DNA of 64,000 nt from Prochilodus magdalenae (Eukaryota > Chordata > Actinopteri > Characiformes > Prochilodontidae): assembly GCA_024036415.1 (NCBI GenBank), contig JAMWET010001888.1, positions 251,001 through 315,000 on the forward strand, read 5' to 3'. Under the pieces are notes generated by a model. It saw only the letters and a list, made by a program, of their open reading frames with translations, was not told the origin of the DNA and made no database searches. A program made the translations under genes and the position numbers. Of this stretch, positions 53,958-64,000 are shown one piece after another. Numbering within the stretch: position 1 is the stretch's first letter; every line of letters starts with the position of its first letter.

Positions 53958-55240
53958 AAAGTGAACGTAGGCTCTGAAACCTTACAGATTGTTCCTGTGA
54001 AATCCTGTCTGATCTTCTGAGATAGTCATGCAGGATATACCCTTACAAGTCACAGTGATCACAGTGAATTTGATGTCATTTTATGTAAATGTTTGCTTGA
54101 AACAAGCAGAGAAAAGAGCAGATTATGAACTTGTATTCTGTACCACGTTTGTTGCTTGTCAGCCACAGCTGATACAATTTATTAGAATTTGATTTCGAGC
54201 GAAAAGTATTGTTAAATAGTCTCATTTTGTGGAAGGAAAGCACATTCTTTACATTATCATCGAGCATAGAGACGTGCAGGCTCAAAACAGTCCCTACAGT
54301 AATTGTAATTCATAGATTATTTTATGTCTTAAATATGTATGTAATTTTGGAATAGGGTAGTAAACAAGGGTTTGTCCAAAAGTTAATTTATTTATTTACC
54401 TCAAATCTATTTTTTAAATGTCTGTTGTAGACAGATACACTACCAGTCAAAGGTTTAGACACTAAATGGTTGTTTGTGATTTTTAAGACTCTACAGGCTT
54501 ACACTTACCAGCTCCAACTGATGAGAAACAATAGATATCCTGATATACCACATATGCGTTTGATGCACCACAGTGTTTTGCCACCTCTAACATCATTGCC
54601 CAAAAAACGTTTTTCTGCTCAGTTTAAAAGCTCTGGTTTCAGTGTAGTGAATATTTACGATGGACAGATCAATAGAATTGGTTTAAAACTGCTTAGAAAA
54701 TAATCCTGTTCTATCAGCCTCCACTGCAGCTTTAGAAATCTGTTCCTGTAAAGCTCGATGTTGAAGGTGCTTAAGGTAAACTGCATAATTCCAGTAGTGT
54801 TATTTTATAGTTTGGCGTCTTCACTTTTATTCTAAAGTCAAATTTTAAGAGAAATATCAGGAGAACCGTCTGATTAGCCTCCTGACTGGTAGTGTATGTA
54901 CTCCTCACGTGTGTTATTAGCTTCTTTGTGTTCCTGAATCTCAGGAAAGAAGTTGGACATAGCACAGTGGAGGGTCTAGGTTGCTTATTGTTGACATCCA
55001 ACGAAAAACCTGCATCTCCAAAATAGTAATGTGATGCATGTGTTTCCTGTTATTTATTTATTGGATGATGTGTTAATGTAAATATCATTTGTTTTTAAAT
55101 ATGTGCACAATATATTTTGCCACATGGTAACGAGTAGCGTTCTTTATTTTGTTTTTCGTATAATTCAGAAAAGTCAGTAGAACCGACCTGCTTGTGTTTT
55201 CAAGTGTAATATTTGGATTATGTAACACAACATTAAAATC
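53958..55240 (+). other. septin4 3' UTR with ATTAAA signal
   Basis: Non-coding tail of septin 4. ATTAAA at 55232-55237 is the last good + strand polyA signal before the opposite-strand mnt signal. It contains an inverted-repeat MITE at 54433-54898. No other gene was seen. Confidence 0.45.
54433..54898. mobile_element. Inverted-repeat MITE, family A, copy 2
   Basis: Left ACACTACCAGTCAAAGGTTT and right CTGACTGGTAGTGTATG are inverted. The inside has ATATCCTGATATACCACATA as at 1850-1900 but inverted. Located in the septin4 3' UTR. Confidence 0.82.
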
Positions 55241-55275
55241 AATACAGGACAAAGAGTCTTGTAAATGTCATAAGA

Positions 55276-57753
55276 TTTATTATGAATAGTCATTGTTTTT
55301 TTTTTTTTATTCATCTAGCATATTTCAACATTACTTTATTACTGTTATTTCTTTTAAACATGGTGGACAATTAGATTTTAATGCAGCCCAAAATGTACAG
55401 GCGATATATAACTTAAACTTTCTCCATAGGGAAAATGCAGAATTTTATATATTTATATATAATATCAATGTAGAATGAGGTCTAAATGGTCCCCACCACA
55501 TCATACAGTATTAAACATGGTCCCAAAAAATTAAGTGGGGGGGAGGGGGGAGGGGCGGGAAGAAGGAAATCAACATTAACCAAAAACTGCGATCTACATG
55601 CAAAACCAGGCAACGGTATAATCTTCAAAATACACACACGTATATGTGAATGCGTGCATATACATCACATATTTATATATACACATACATACATAGACAT
55701 ATTAAAAATAAAAGGGGGAAAAGAAAGAAAAACAAACTACTTAGATCAGGCTAATGCTTTTTTCCTTTTTTTCTGTTTTTTTTTTTCTTTCTTTTTTTTT
55801 AGAAGTACAGCATGTCTCTTTCGGTCACCGAAATTGAAGGAAAAGATTTCACATCTAAAATGGACAGAAGCACAGGACTTCCTCTTTCTCGCCTAAGCAT
55901 GTAAACCAAAGCCTCAGATTTGCGTGGTTTGTAGGAAGCGGGGTTGGAAGTTAAAAGCAGGGCATCACAGTGTTCTGGTTGAAAGTGATAGTACGTAGCA
56001 ATGAGACACAGTACGTTGCACCACCTTTAGGAGCGTTTCTCATGCTTGTAGTTGCAACAATAAGTAAAACTTGGGTGAGAGTTTTGACAGAGAAGCGATT
56101 GCTGCAAGGATCAACAAGCCTAACCGTGGAAATTACCGCCGGGACAGCAACATAAGGGTGCTACACAGATTTTGTGCTGTGAGGAAAAACGTACACGCGT
56201 GGGCATATAGGTTATTAACCCACAGTGGAAGATAAATTAAAACAAAACCTTTAAAAAACAAAACCAAAAAATATGATTTTCACAAAGTCTAAATGCTCAT
56301 ACATACAAAACATATCACCTTCTCGAAGTATACAAACACGCAGAGGAACTAAAACAAAAAAAAAATAACACGCTAAAACATGACCATGCGACGGGTGGAT
56401 ATTCTGCATACACCCTACATATATACCGACATCCAAACGACTGCTAGAACTACTACGACGACATCAGATTGCTTCTCTGTGTGAGTGAATGTCCGTTAGA
56501 AGACTTGTGGTTTTTGGAAAACAGGCTTGAGTCCAGTGGTACATCACATCTGTACTGTGTGGACGCATGTGATGTGTTATAATCACTAGAATGTAAGAAA
56601 TGCTTAACACGGGGTTAAGTGTGTGGTTATAAATGCCCATATGCATCTCTTCCTGAATGTTCCCAAAGCTCCGCTCCTGACTTTCATTCTGCCGACAGTA
56701 ATTATATCTGAAGGGCAGCAACTGGCTGCACATGATCACCAACTGCAAACGATGCTGATTTAAAAAAAAGGAAAAGGGACATGACTTGAAGAGCCATGCG
56801 TGTCAGCTCAAACCATGTTCAGGCAGCAGAGGGCGCCATTGGACTAAGACCAGGGGCTAGGCACTTGTATATAGATATATATTTATATATGTTTTTGTGT
56901 ATACGTGATCTGTGGACGCAGTTTCAGGTCTGTTATTACTAAGATTTTCTGCAATAACAAGACAAATTCAAGCCAAACGTTTCCATTCTGCCACGGATCT
57001 CTGGTCTCTGTTGTTTCTCTTGTTGGTGTTTGACATTTTCGTTATGTGTTCATTTTTTTGGTGACTGGGTGAGAAAGTCTGATGCCTGAGTAAGTTTATG
57101 TATGTTAGTTACGTTCTCTGAGGAGAAGGAGGATGGGACGGAGAGGCGGAGGAATCGATGATGCTGTGTTTTGAGCACGCCGTTACGAACCAAAGCTTGG
57201 GGGGGCGAGGGGGTCGTTTCATGTTTTTGGGTTCCGTAAGTGCATTAAACATTCGCATTCAGCCCCCTTCTGTTACAGCTCCGCAATTTTTGGAGTAGTG
57301 CATTCGCAAATGCTAATGTTGTTACAATGAATGAATGTAAATAGCAACTAATAAACTATAGGTGGATTACTGTAATCGGTTCTACAGACTGCTAGCCAGA
57401 TGAGGAGCATGTTTGGTCGAGCTGCTCCTTTAAAGGAACAGTTCAGTAGGAAACACTAAACATCTTTAACAATTAGCACTGAAAGTCTCCAGCTGTCAAT
57501 CAGCGCTATAATGAATGCTAATGAAATGATCCTAAGCTGTGTCTATGAGCTTCCATTCATTGTCGGCTACATTAGCATGTTTGGTCGAGCTACTCCTTTA
57601 AGTCAGTAGGACTCAGTCAGTCATACCTCACATTTTGTAGTCGCGCACAAGACGTTCTGTGCTGTACTGACTGTCAGTGCGGTCATGAGGAACATCGTCA
57701 TGGCCTGCAAGAGATGTCACGCAACCCACGCAGTTCATTCTCTCCTGCTCCTC
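55276..57753 (-). other. mnt 3' UTR with polyA signal
   Basis: Region downstream of the mnt stop on the minus strand, ending at a minus-strand AATAAA (TTTATT on + at 55276-55281). About 2.5 kb without coding signal. It is AT-rich with T/A runs and short TATA stretches. A G-rich run on the + strand at 55536-55560 would be a C-rich tract in mnt mRNA. Confidence 0.55.
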
Positions 57754-59575
57754 TCAGGCTAGCTTAAGTGTGCTGACAGGAAAAGGCGGCACGGTCACCA
57801 TAGTCACTGGGTTGAGCACCGTCTGCCCCACTAAACCTGCATGATGGTGGGCTACCACCGCCGTGGGCTTCCCCACCACTGCTCCCTGCTGGCCAGCTGC
57901 CCCCGGTGTGCCATTGACCTGGCCGTGGGTCTGGGGGTGGTGGGCCAGCGTGTGTGTAATGTGGCCCACCACAGCTGGCTGGGAGACAGCCACAGACTGC
58001 GGGTAGAGGTGGGCCACAGGGTGCACGGTGATGTGTCCGATAGGCTGGCCACCCCCACCGGATGGGGCTATGTGGGCCAGGTGCTTGGAGGCGGCCGGCA
58101 GGACGTGGTTGACGGCCTGGATGACGGAGGCGTGCGAGACGGAAGCGTGAGCGATGACTGTAGGCTGAGGGGGCGGAGCCGGGGCGATGGCCTGAGGGGT
58201 CACTGTGGCGGTCTGGGGCTGAGAGGGGGTGGCAGAGGGAGGGACTGAGGGCTTGTGCTGAACAGAGATGTGCGCAGGGAGGATGGAGGAGGCCAGAGGA
58301 GCAGGCAGGGAAGGGCGGGGCTCAGATGGGGCCGGCTGGGGTCGGGCGGCTGCAGGGCGTGGGGAGGAAAGGACGTCGTCCTCCACTTCTTGGTCAAAGT
58401 TGTCCTCACCTTCTGTAGGAGGAAGAAGAAAAAACTTGTTTGGGATTCAGTGAATCAAGCACACGTGTATGTCCATTTGTCTTAAGCCTGATGTGGGAAC
58501 GGTCTCTATAGCCGAGTACGGTATGGTGTTGACTGAAGTACTTGGTGAGGCCAATCTTTCTCAGAGTAGAGAGGATTTTCCTCCACACAGAGGAATATGT
58601 CATCTGCATTTAACTCATCCGTGCAGTGAAACACTCACACACTCGCCCAGACACACACACTCTAGGGGGCAGTGAGCACACTTGCCCAGGGCGGTGAGCA
58701 GCCCAATACACGGCTCTCAGGGAGCGACAGCGGGGTTATAAGGGCACTTCAGTCATCAATGTTGGTTTAGGGAATCGAACCAGTGCAGTTCCCCCCAATT
58801 CTGTGTCAGTTAGTCAGTTTTTTGGCATCTGTCAGCAAACAGACATGCTTATCCAGACTAATGATTGGCTGCCTCAGTTACATTCCATATGCATATGTAA
58901 GCCAGAGCATCTAATTTAGTCCGTTACCCATTGTGCTCAATAAATACAGCTGTTTCCAGCAGAGCACATAAATTATGTCACATACAAGGGTACTGCCAAA
59001 ACTGTTATTCGGAAATTAGTATGGAAATCAAGGTATTGCTATTGATTTCAAAGGATGTATGATAATACGACAATGAGTCGTGCAGCCCAGTCAGTCATAA
59101 GAGCTATTGTCATATCTGCCTTTTGCAGTATTTATATCACCAAATGCTGGAATATTTAACACCCTGTTCATTATGAGCATCTTAATGGATGCAGATCTAC
59201 TTTGCAGTATATTGCAAGGAATATCACAAATGCTAGATACAGCTATATGACCACAAAACTATTAATATCTTCATATTGTGTAGCACTAGAGCACAGTCTT
59301 ATCTGTTTAGAGTAAAGATGAAGACAGTAAGTGAACAGCTGCAACAAACTATCTGATCATAAATACAAAACAGCACCTGTACCTGAGGCTGTAGAGGTGG
59401 AGGCCTGGTCGTCCTCTGGCTGGACCGTCTGGCGGAGGATGCGGTCAATCTCCATGATGTCCATGCACTGGCTCAGCTCGTTCTTCAACTCGGCCAGCCT
59501 TTGCTGGGTGGCGATCTTCTCTCTTGCCAGTCGCTCCATCTCATGCTCGTACTCCTTCTCCTTGCGCTTTAGCGT
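57754..59575 (-). CDS. mnt: MNT, MAX-network transcriptional repressor, C-terminal part
   Basis: bHLH-Zip repressor that pairs with MAX at E-boxes and opposes MYC. Two exons are visible on the minus strand: 59575-59383 (leucine zipper) and 58412-57754 (terminal), together about 283 residues. The first starts in phase 0 after a long pyrimidine tract and encodes TLKRKEKEYEHEMERLA, then EIDRILRQT and EDDQASTSTAS, which closely match vertebrate MNT. The junction rebuilds SEGEDN. The terminal exon is Pro/Ala/His-rich with HASVIQAVNHVL, HIAPS and GHITVHP, and ends in VLNPVTMVTVPPFPVSTLKLA-stop (split here as NPVTMVTVPPF and STLKLA), the MNT C terminus. The SIN3-binding N terminus and the basic-helix-loop-helix exons should lie beyond 64000; I found none in 59576-64000. 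An open frame on the opposite strand over this GC-rich exon is a shadow. Confidence 0.94.
58555..58800. repeat. Dispersed repeat in mnt intron
   Basis: TCATCTGCATTTAACTCATC, CGTGCAGTGAAACAC, CACACACACTCTAGGGGGCA, GTGAGCACACTTGCCCAGGG and AATCGAACC form a fixed order of blocks typical of a high-copy fish repeat. It lies between the two mnt exons. Confidence 0.6.
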
Positions 59576-62214
59576 CTGCATCAAACAGATAAAAAAAAAA
59601 AAAAGACATTTTATTTCACATCCTCAGCATTACACACGTTCAATGTATTCCCAGATCCACATCCACATTATGGCACATTCCTGTTCTCTCCTGGGACTTT
59701 TTCTGTGGAATTCTGAACTGATACTGCCTCCATGTGATCCATTCTCTCCCTCCTCTCAAGTAGTTCTTCTGCTTTGGCTGTCCACATTTACACAGAATGC
59801 CCCAGTAAGCTGAATCCTCTCCCTTCTTCACCAGCAAAGGGGGTGTGGCCTACTCTGAGTAAATTAACAGCTTCTGTTTCAGCCAATGGTCTCTCACCCC
59901 GAAGAAAACCTGTCTGACCGCTTCTGCATGGCAGTTCCGCATTACTCTGTCAGCTGAAAGTCAGCGAGCCATAATAAGTGCCAGCTCATGTGGATGGGTG
60001 TGTCTCGTCTGTGTCATAACCTCTTCATTACACGTTCAGGAAAAGAGAGATAGAACAAGAGGAAGATGGGAACTGCCACACGGTCGAATGATCTGCTGAC
60101 CCTTTTATTTTTTGGTCAACCGACAGCGGAACACTAAAGCAGACAGAAGGAGGATATGGGTAAAAGAGCTAGTCGTGCTTCTGCACACATTCATCAGAGC
60201 CTCCATTAATAATCCCAGGGACTCTGAGCCGTCTGCTGGACTCTATCAGACTACAGGAAACAGATCAATATGTTATTTCTGATGTTCCCTACGGCTTTAT
60301 ATACATTACTGGGCAAATAGCCGAGGCTGCACCTCATTTACTTCAGTTGCGTTCAAAAACAGGCAAGTTATTCCATATTTCAAAGGATGTTTCTGAGGAG
60401 GTTAGATATAAAATTGTGAAATAGTGCAGGGCTTTAAAACAATGATTGAAAGGTGCTAAGAAAATAGAATTTGCACCAGTAAAAGACCTAGTGGACCCCA
60501 CAAAACTGTCCCATCAGATAAACAGCACCTAAAGCATCCGCAGGTGTTTCTGTCCATCCCTCCACTAGGAGAAGAAAACTCAACACCACGGATCTGAAAG
60601 GATGTGTAGCTCTCAGCTCCTCACTGAGAAAAGGAAACGAACAGCAAAGAAGCAAATTTGCTAATAAAAAAACAAGGAGCTGCTCTCACAACAAAAGACT
60701 GACCATCCCGGAGTCCGGCCTTAACATCACTGCATGTGTTTGGGATAACTTGGATTGTGTGAGCCAGAAAAACTTCTAAGACTAAATTTTGTGGTGTAGA
60801 AAAATATACCAGCCGGTTTTCTGAAACACTGAAGTAATAATTAAAATATAAAAACTAAATAATAACATGAAGTCAATAAATAATTGAAGTTGAGGCTTGA
60901 GGAATGTGTTTTCTGTTTTTTAAACTATAAAATATGTTTTTTGATATTTTAATTCTTTTATATAAACTTAATCTTAGCCCATAGCGGCCTCTTACATTTC
61001 CAGAACCTTTTAGAAAGCTTATGAACAGTACTGGGAACAAAGCATTTCATACTGGCCATGCTGAGACAAGAACAGCACAAGGACTACGTCAAATACTGTT
61101 GCTTACTTAATATCAACCTCTGGAATACTGACATCACAGAATCTGCCAGCCGTCTGCAAATAATCCCTTTAACCAGTCACAGCTTTTACTCCTCTAGAGG
61201 GGTTAATTATTCAGCTTAAAACAATGCAGGCCGAGCTTTAACGATGCCACGTTACTGATTCACCGGTGCTTATTTACATTTATACCAGGGAATTCTATTA
61301 CTGCAGCATGGTTCAGTATCACCACAATGCATCGTGCAGCCCTAAACAGCAGGCGGAGAAACACGGAGCGTGAGCAGAGCGGGATAACGGAGGAATCCTT
61401 TTTAGAAATGAATATGGTCACATGCTTTCAGCAAAAGACACTCTGTCCCGAGAAAAGCTGTTTAACCCACCCCTCCCCTTCATTCTTTACCCCCTCTACT
61501 CACCCCCCACCCAAATCTGCCAGAACTCGGTGCACGTGATGGCCCAAACACACTCCTATCGGCCCGCTTCCTCCTCCGCCCCCTACTACTGCTCTCTCTG
61601 CCAAAGCAACTGGCTGACAACACGACCGCGTTGGCACCAAACGAGCAAGAGTCCTACTGGGCTACCGTGGGTTGCTATGCATGTGAGAGCGTGGATGTGA
61701 GTGAAGGAGGGAGGCCGAGAGGAAGGTAGGAGGGAAGGGAGACGGAGCAAAAGGAAAGACAGGGTAGAGGCTAAAAAAAAAAAAAAGCTGAAAAAGAGAG
61801 GGAAGCCATGCAGAGAAGGAAAGAGAGAATGAGTAATGTTACGGGACAGAGACGTTCATGTGCGTGTGTATGATTATATAACGGATATGAAGAGAATATG
61901 AATGTAACTGGACGGCGCAGCCCGTTTCAGAGCACAGTGTGTCTGCCCTTGTGAAGCTTGATCCAGGATTAGTGAGATTGGGCCGTCTGGCCAGTAGGTC
62001 TGCCTTAAGCCTCTTCACACAGCAACTCAACATGAGAGGCACGCACACGCTCACACACCAACCCTTCTTATTATGCCAAACGAGGCGTTCTGCTGAAATA
62101 TTAAAGCAACAGAACCAACAGAACTGACCGAAATGGACAGATTATGGACTGTGGTGTTAGGTATGAAGCTGATTAGCTTAAAGGTCAATAACGAACTAGC
62201 TACTTTAAAATGAG

Positions 62215-62870
62215 GCGGCTTTTTTACAGACAGTAGTCCACCTGATTCCCTATACACTTTATTACCCTGTTCTCCAGTGGCCAGGACCCCCACAGCACCA
62301 CCACAGAGCAGGTATTATGTGGATGGTGGATCCGTCTCAGCACGGACACTGAGTTAGTGTGTGTGGTGCTGGTGTGAGTGGATCAGACACAGCAGTGCTG
62401 CTGGAGTGTTTCAACACCATGCCCACCCACTGTCCACTCTATTAGACACTCTACCTTGCTGGTCCACCTTGTTGATGTACAGTCAGAGACGATAGCTCAT
62501 CTGCTGCAACGTTCACGTCGGTCATCCTCTAGTCCTTCACCGGGAGTCTCAGGATGCTGCCCACAGGAGTTGGATAGTTGTGGTTGGTGGATGATTCTTA
62601 GTCCAGCAGTGGCACAGAGGTGTCCACCAGCACTGCTTCATCTGATCCACTCACACTAGCACAACACACACTTACACACTAACACCATGTCAGTGTCACT
62701 CCAGTGCTGAGAATGATCCACCACCCACATAATGCCTACTTTGTGGTGGTCATGTGGTGGTCCTGACTGTAGAACAGAGAAACAGACAGACTACAGTCTG
62801 TATTTGTAGAACTACAGGGTGTTCCTATAGGTCAGTGGAGCTGATTAAACAGACGATGACTGTAGATATG
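62215..62870. mobile_element. Palindromic non-coding element, full copy
   Basis: The left arm (AGGACCCCCACAGCACCACC, GGTGGATCCGTCTCAGCAC, GAGTGGATCAGACACAGCAG) and right arm (ATCTGATCCACTCACACTAG, CTGAGAATGATCCACCACCC, GGTGGTCCTGACTGTAGAAC) are mutually inverted over about 250 bases each. The centre lies near 62540. No coding capacity. Confidence 0.85.
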
Positions 62871-63361
62871 AGGCGGTTACCTAAGGTATCCCAAGTTTCA
62901 TGTCCTTATATTCAGAGCGGTCCTGCGTCTGTGTTTATTCATAACAACATCTCTAACAGATATTTAAACACCGCTTGTTCATTCGCAAAGCAGCAATGGT
63001 AAAAATGCCCACTTGCAAAGACCAACCTTTGTTACTTGTGCTGGCGTAGACAAAAGAGGCTATTCTCTACGCGTGTCCTCTGAGAGTGCCATTTGCTTAC
63101 TTTGCTCTCTTTCATTTCTCTCCTCGTACACAGATTCACAACTCTCCCACTGGCGGCCGACCGCCAGCACCAATTCAGCATGCTTATTCATCCAAACCAG
63201 CACCGGAGACGAGCAACTAGAGGTGACTGAGGCAAGCAGCCAACAATTGGTGTGCCTGCTCGGGAGTTACGCGGCTGGTCCAATACAGTGGATCGTGATG
63301 CTGCAGATGTGCTCATGTGCTCTAACACTCCCAACCTGATGCGAGCCAACGTTTTAAAATA

Positions 63362-63770
63362 CACTACTAGTCAAAGGTTTAGACACACCCAACTAAACGC
63401 ATGATGTTGGTGATCTTAAAGACTCCAGAGGCTTAAACTTAACAGTTCCACCAGATGACATTTACATATTTACGTTTACGACATTTAGCTGACGCTCTTA
63501 TTCAGAGCGACGTACAAGGTTAATCATATTACAGGAAGGCCAATGTAGCGTTAGGAGTCTTGCCCATGGACTCTTATTAGTGTAGCACAGCATAGGCACC
63601 CAGAGAGGGAATCGAACCCCAGTCTCCCACAGTGACAAGAGGTGTTATTCGTTGCGCCAACCATGATGAGATGTGAGCCTAAAACAATACATATCCTGAT
63701 ATATCACATATACTCTTGATGTATCACAGTATTATTAGCTGCCATATCGCCACCTCTAATCTATATTTAT
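63362..63770. mobile_element. Family A MITE carrying a nested SINE
   Basis: Begins ACTAGTCAAAGGTTTAGACA and resumes after 63660 with ATACATATCCTGATATATCA and GCCATATCGCCACCTC, matching 1850-1930 inverted. Between them lies the minus-oriented SINE at about 63450-63660. Confidence 0.75.
63450..63662 (-). mobile_element. tRNA-derived SINE, inverted copy
   Basis: Reads in reverse as tRNA-like head (TGGCGCAACGAATAACACC), B box GGGGTTCGATTCCC, TGTGCTACACTAATAAGAGT, GGGCAAGACTCCTAACGC, then GCGTCAGCTAAATGTCG. It corresponds block by block to 47068-47290. Confidence 0.85.
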
Positions 63771-63777
63771 AAACATT

Positions 63778-63779
<2 letters not shown>

Positions 63780-63811
<32 letters not shown>

Positions 63812-63820
63812 ATACATACA
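63780..63820. repeat. TA/CA microsatellite
   Basis: (TA)n then CACATACATACATACA just before the element that runs off the window. Confidence 0.9.
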
Positions 63821-63821
63821 G

Positions 63822-64000
63822 GGGTTGGACAATGAAACTGAAACTCCTGTCGTTTTAGTGTGGGAGGTCTCATAGCTAAATTGGACCAGCCTGGTGGCCA
63901 ATCTTCATTAATTGCACATTGCACCAGTAAGAGCAGAGTGTGAAGGTTCAGTTAGCAGGTAAGAGCACAGTTCTGCTCAAAATACTGCAATGCACACAAC
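63822..64000 (+). mobile_element. Start of a DNA transposon, cut by window end
   Basis: GGGGTTGGACAATGAAACTG is a terminal sequence I associate with a common fish Tc1/mariner-type element. About 180 bp are visible and hold no coding sequence. The other end is outside the window. Confidence 0.5.

Larger units (their letters stand above)
59576..64000 (-). other. mnt intron with mobile-element relics
   Basis: No exon matching the MNT bHLH or N terminus was recognised on the minus strand. The interval holds a poly-pyrimidine acceptor tract beside 59576, a palindromic element (62215-62870), a MITE with a nested SINE (63362-63770), a TA/CA microsatellite (63780-63820) and the start of another element (63822 to the end). 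59600-62200 is otherwise featureless, unique-looking sequence. Confidence 0.6.

Noticed and set aside
57841..58248. 135-residue plus-strand frame
   Set aside because: Antisense shadow of the GC-rich mnt terminal exon; no protein-like pattern.

Overview
The window comes from a vertebrate genome, almost certainly a teleost fish. All coding signal sits in short exons with GT/AG borders separated by long AT-rich introns. The recognisable proteins are vertebrate (elastin, LIM kinase 1, septins, MNT). The introns are full of fish-type mobile elements: Tc1/mariner relics, MITEs, tRNA-derived SINEs and long TA/CA/CT microsatellites. The repeat mix would suit an otophysan fish, but that is inference. 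There is nothing prokaryotic here.

Layout: (1) 1-7866, + strand: 3' part of an elastin gene, 13 phase-1 exons ending in the conserved two-cysteine basic tail. (2) 7867-14.6 kb: non-coding, with degenerate tandem repeats and MITEs. (3) About 14.6-29.9 kb, + strand: limk1; 14 coding exons run from the middle of the first LIM domain to the stop. The exon for the first zinc finger was not found. (4) 31.9-39.4 kb, + strand: a divergent SEPT2-group septin with a short C terminus and no coiled coil. (5) 41.4-55.2 kb, + strand: septin 4 with its C-terminal coiled coil. The two septins share seven consecutive exon lengths and are ancient paralogues side by side. (6) 55.3-64.0 kb, - strand: 3' part of mnt (leucine zipper exon, terminal exon, long 3' UTR), tail-to-tail with septin 4. 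Its upstream exons lie beyond the window.

The genes do not form an operon. The elastin-LIMK1 pair is the same neighbour pair as in the human Williams-Beuren region. LIMK1 (actin dynamics through cofilin) and the septins (cortical GTPase filaments) both act in the cytoskeleton, elastin is extracellular matrix, and MNT is a MAX-partner transcriptional repressor.

The most unusual structure is a repeat built on a short element with inverted ends (core TTCCACCTTAAA / TTTAAGGTGGAA). It occurs as single hairpins in several introns and intergenic gaps, and has expanded into roughly 63-bp tandem arrays beside limk1 exon 1 and in septin 4 intron 1. No convincing new multi-gene system was found.
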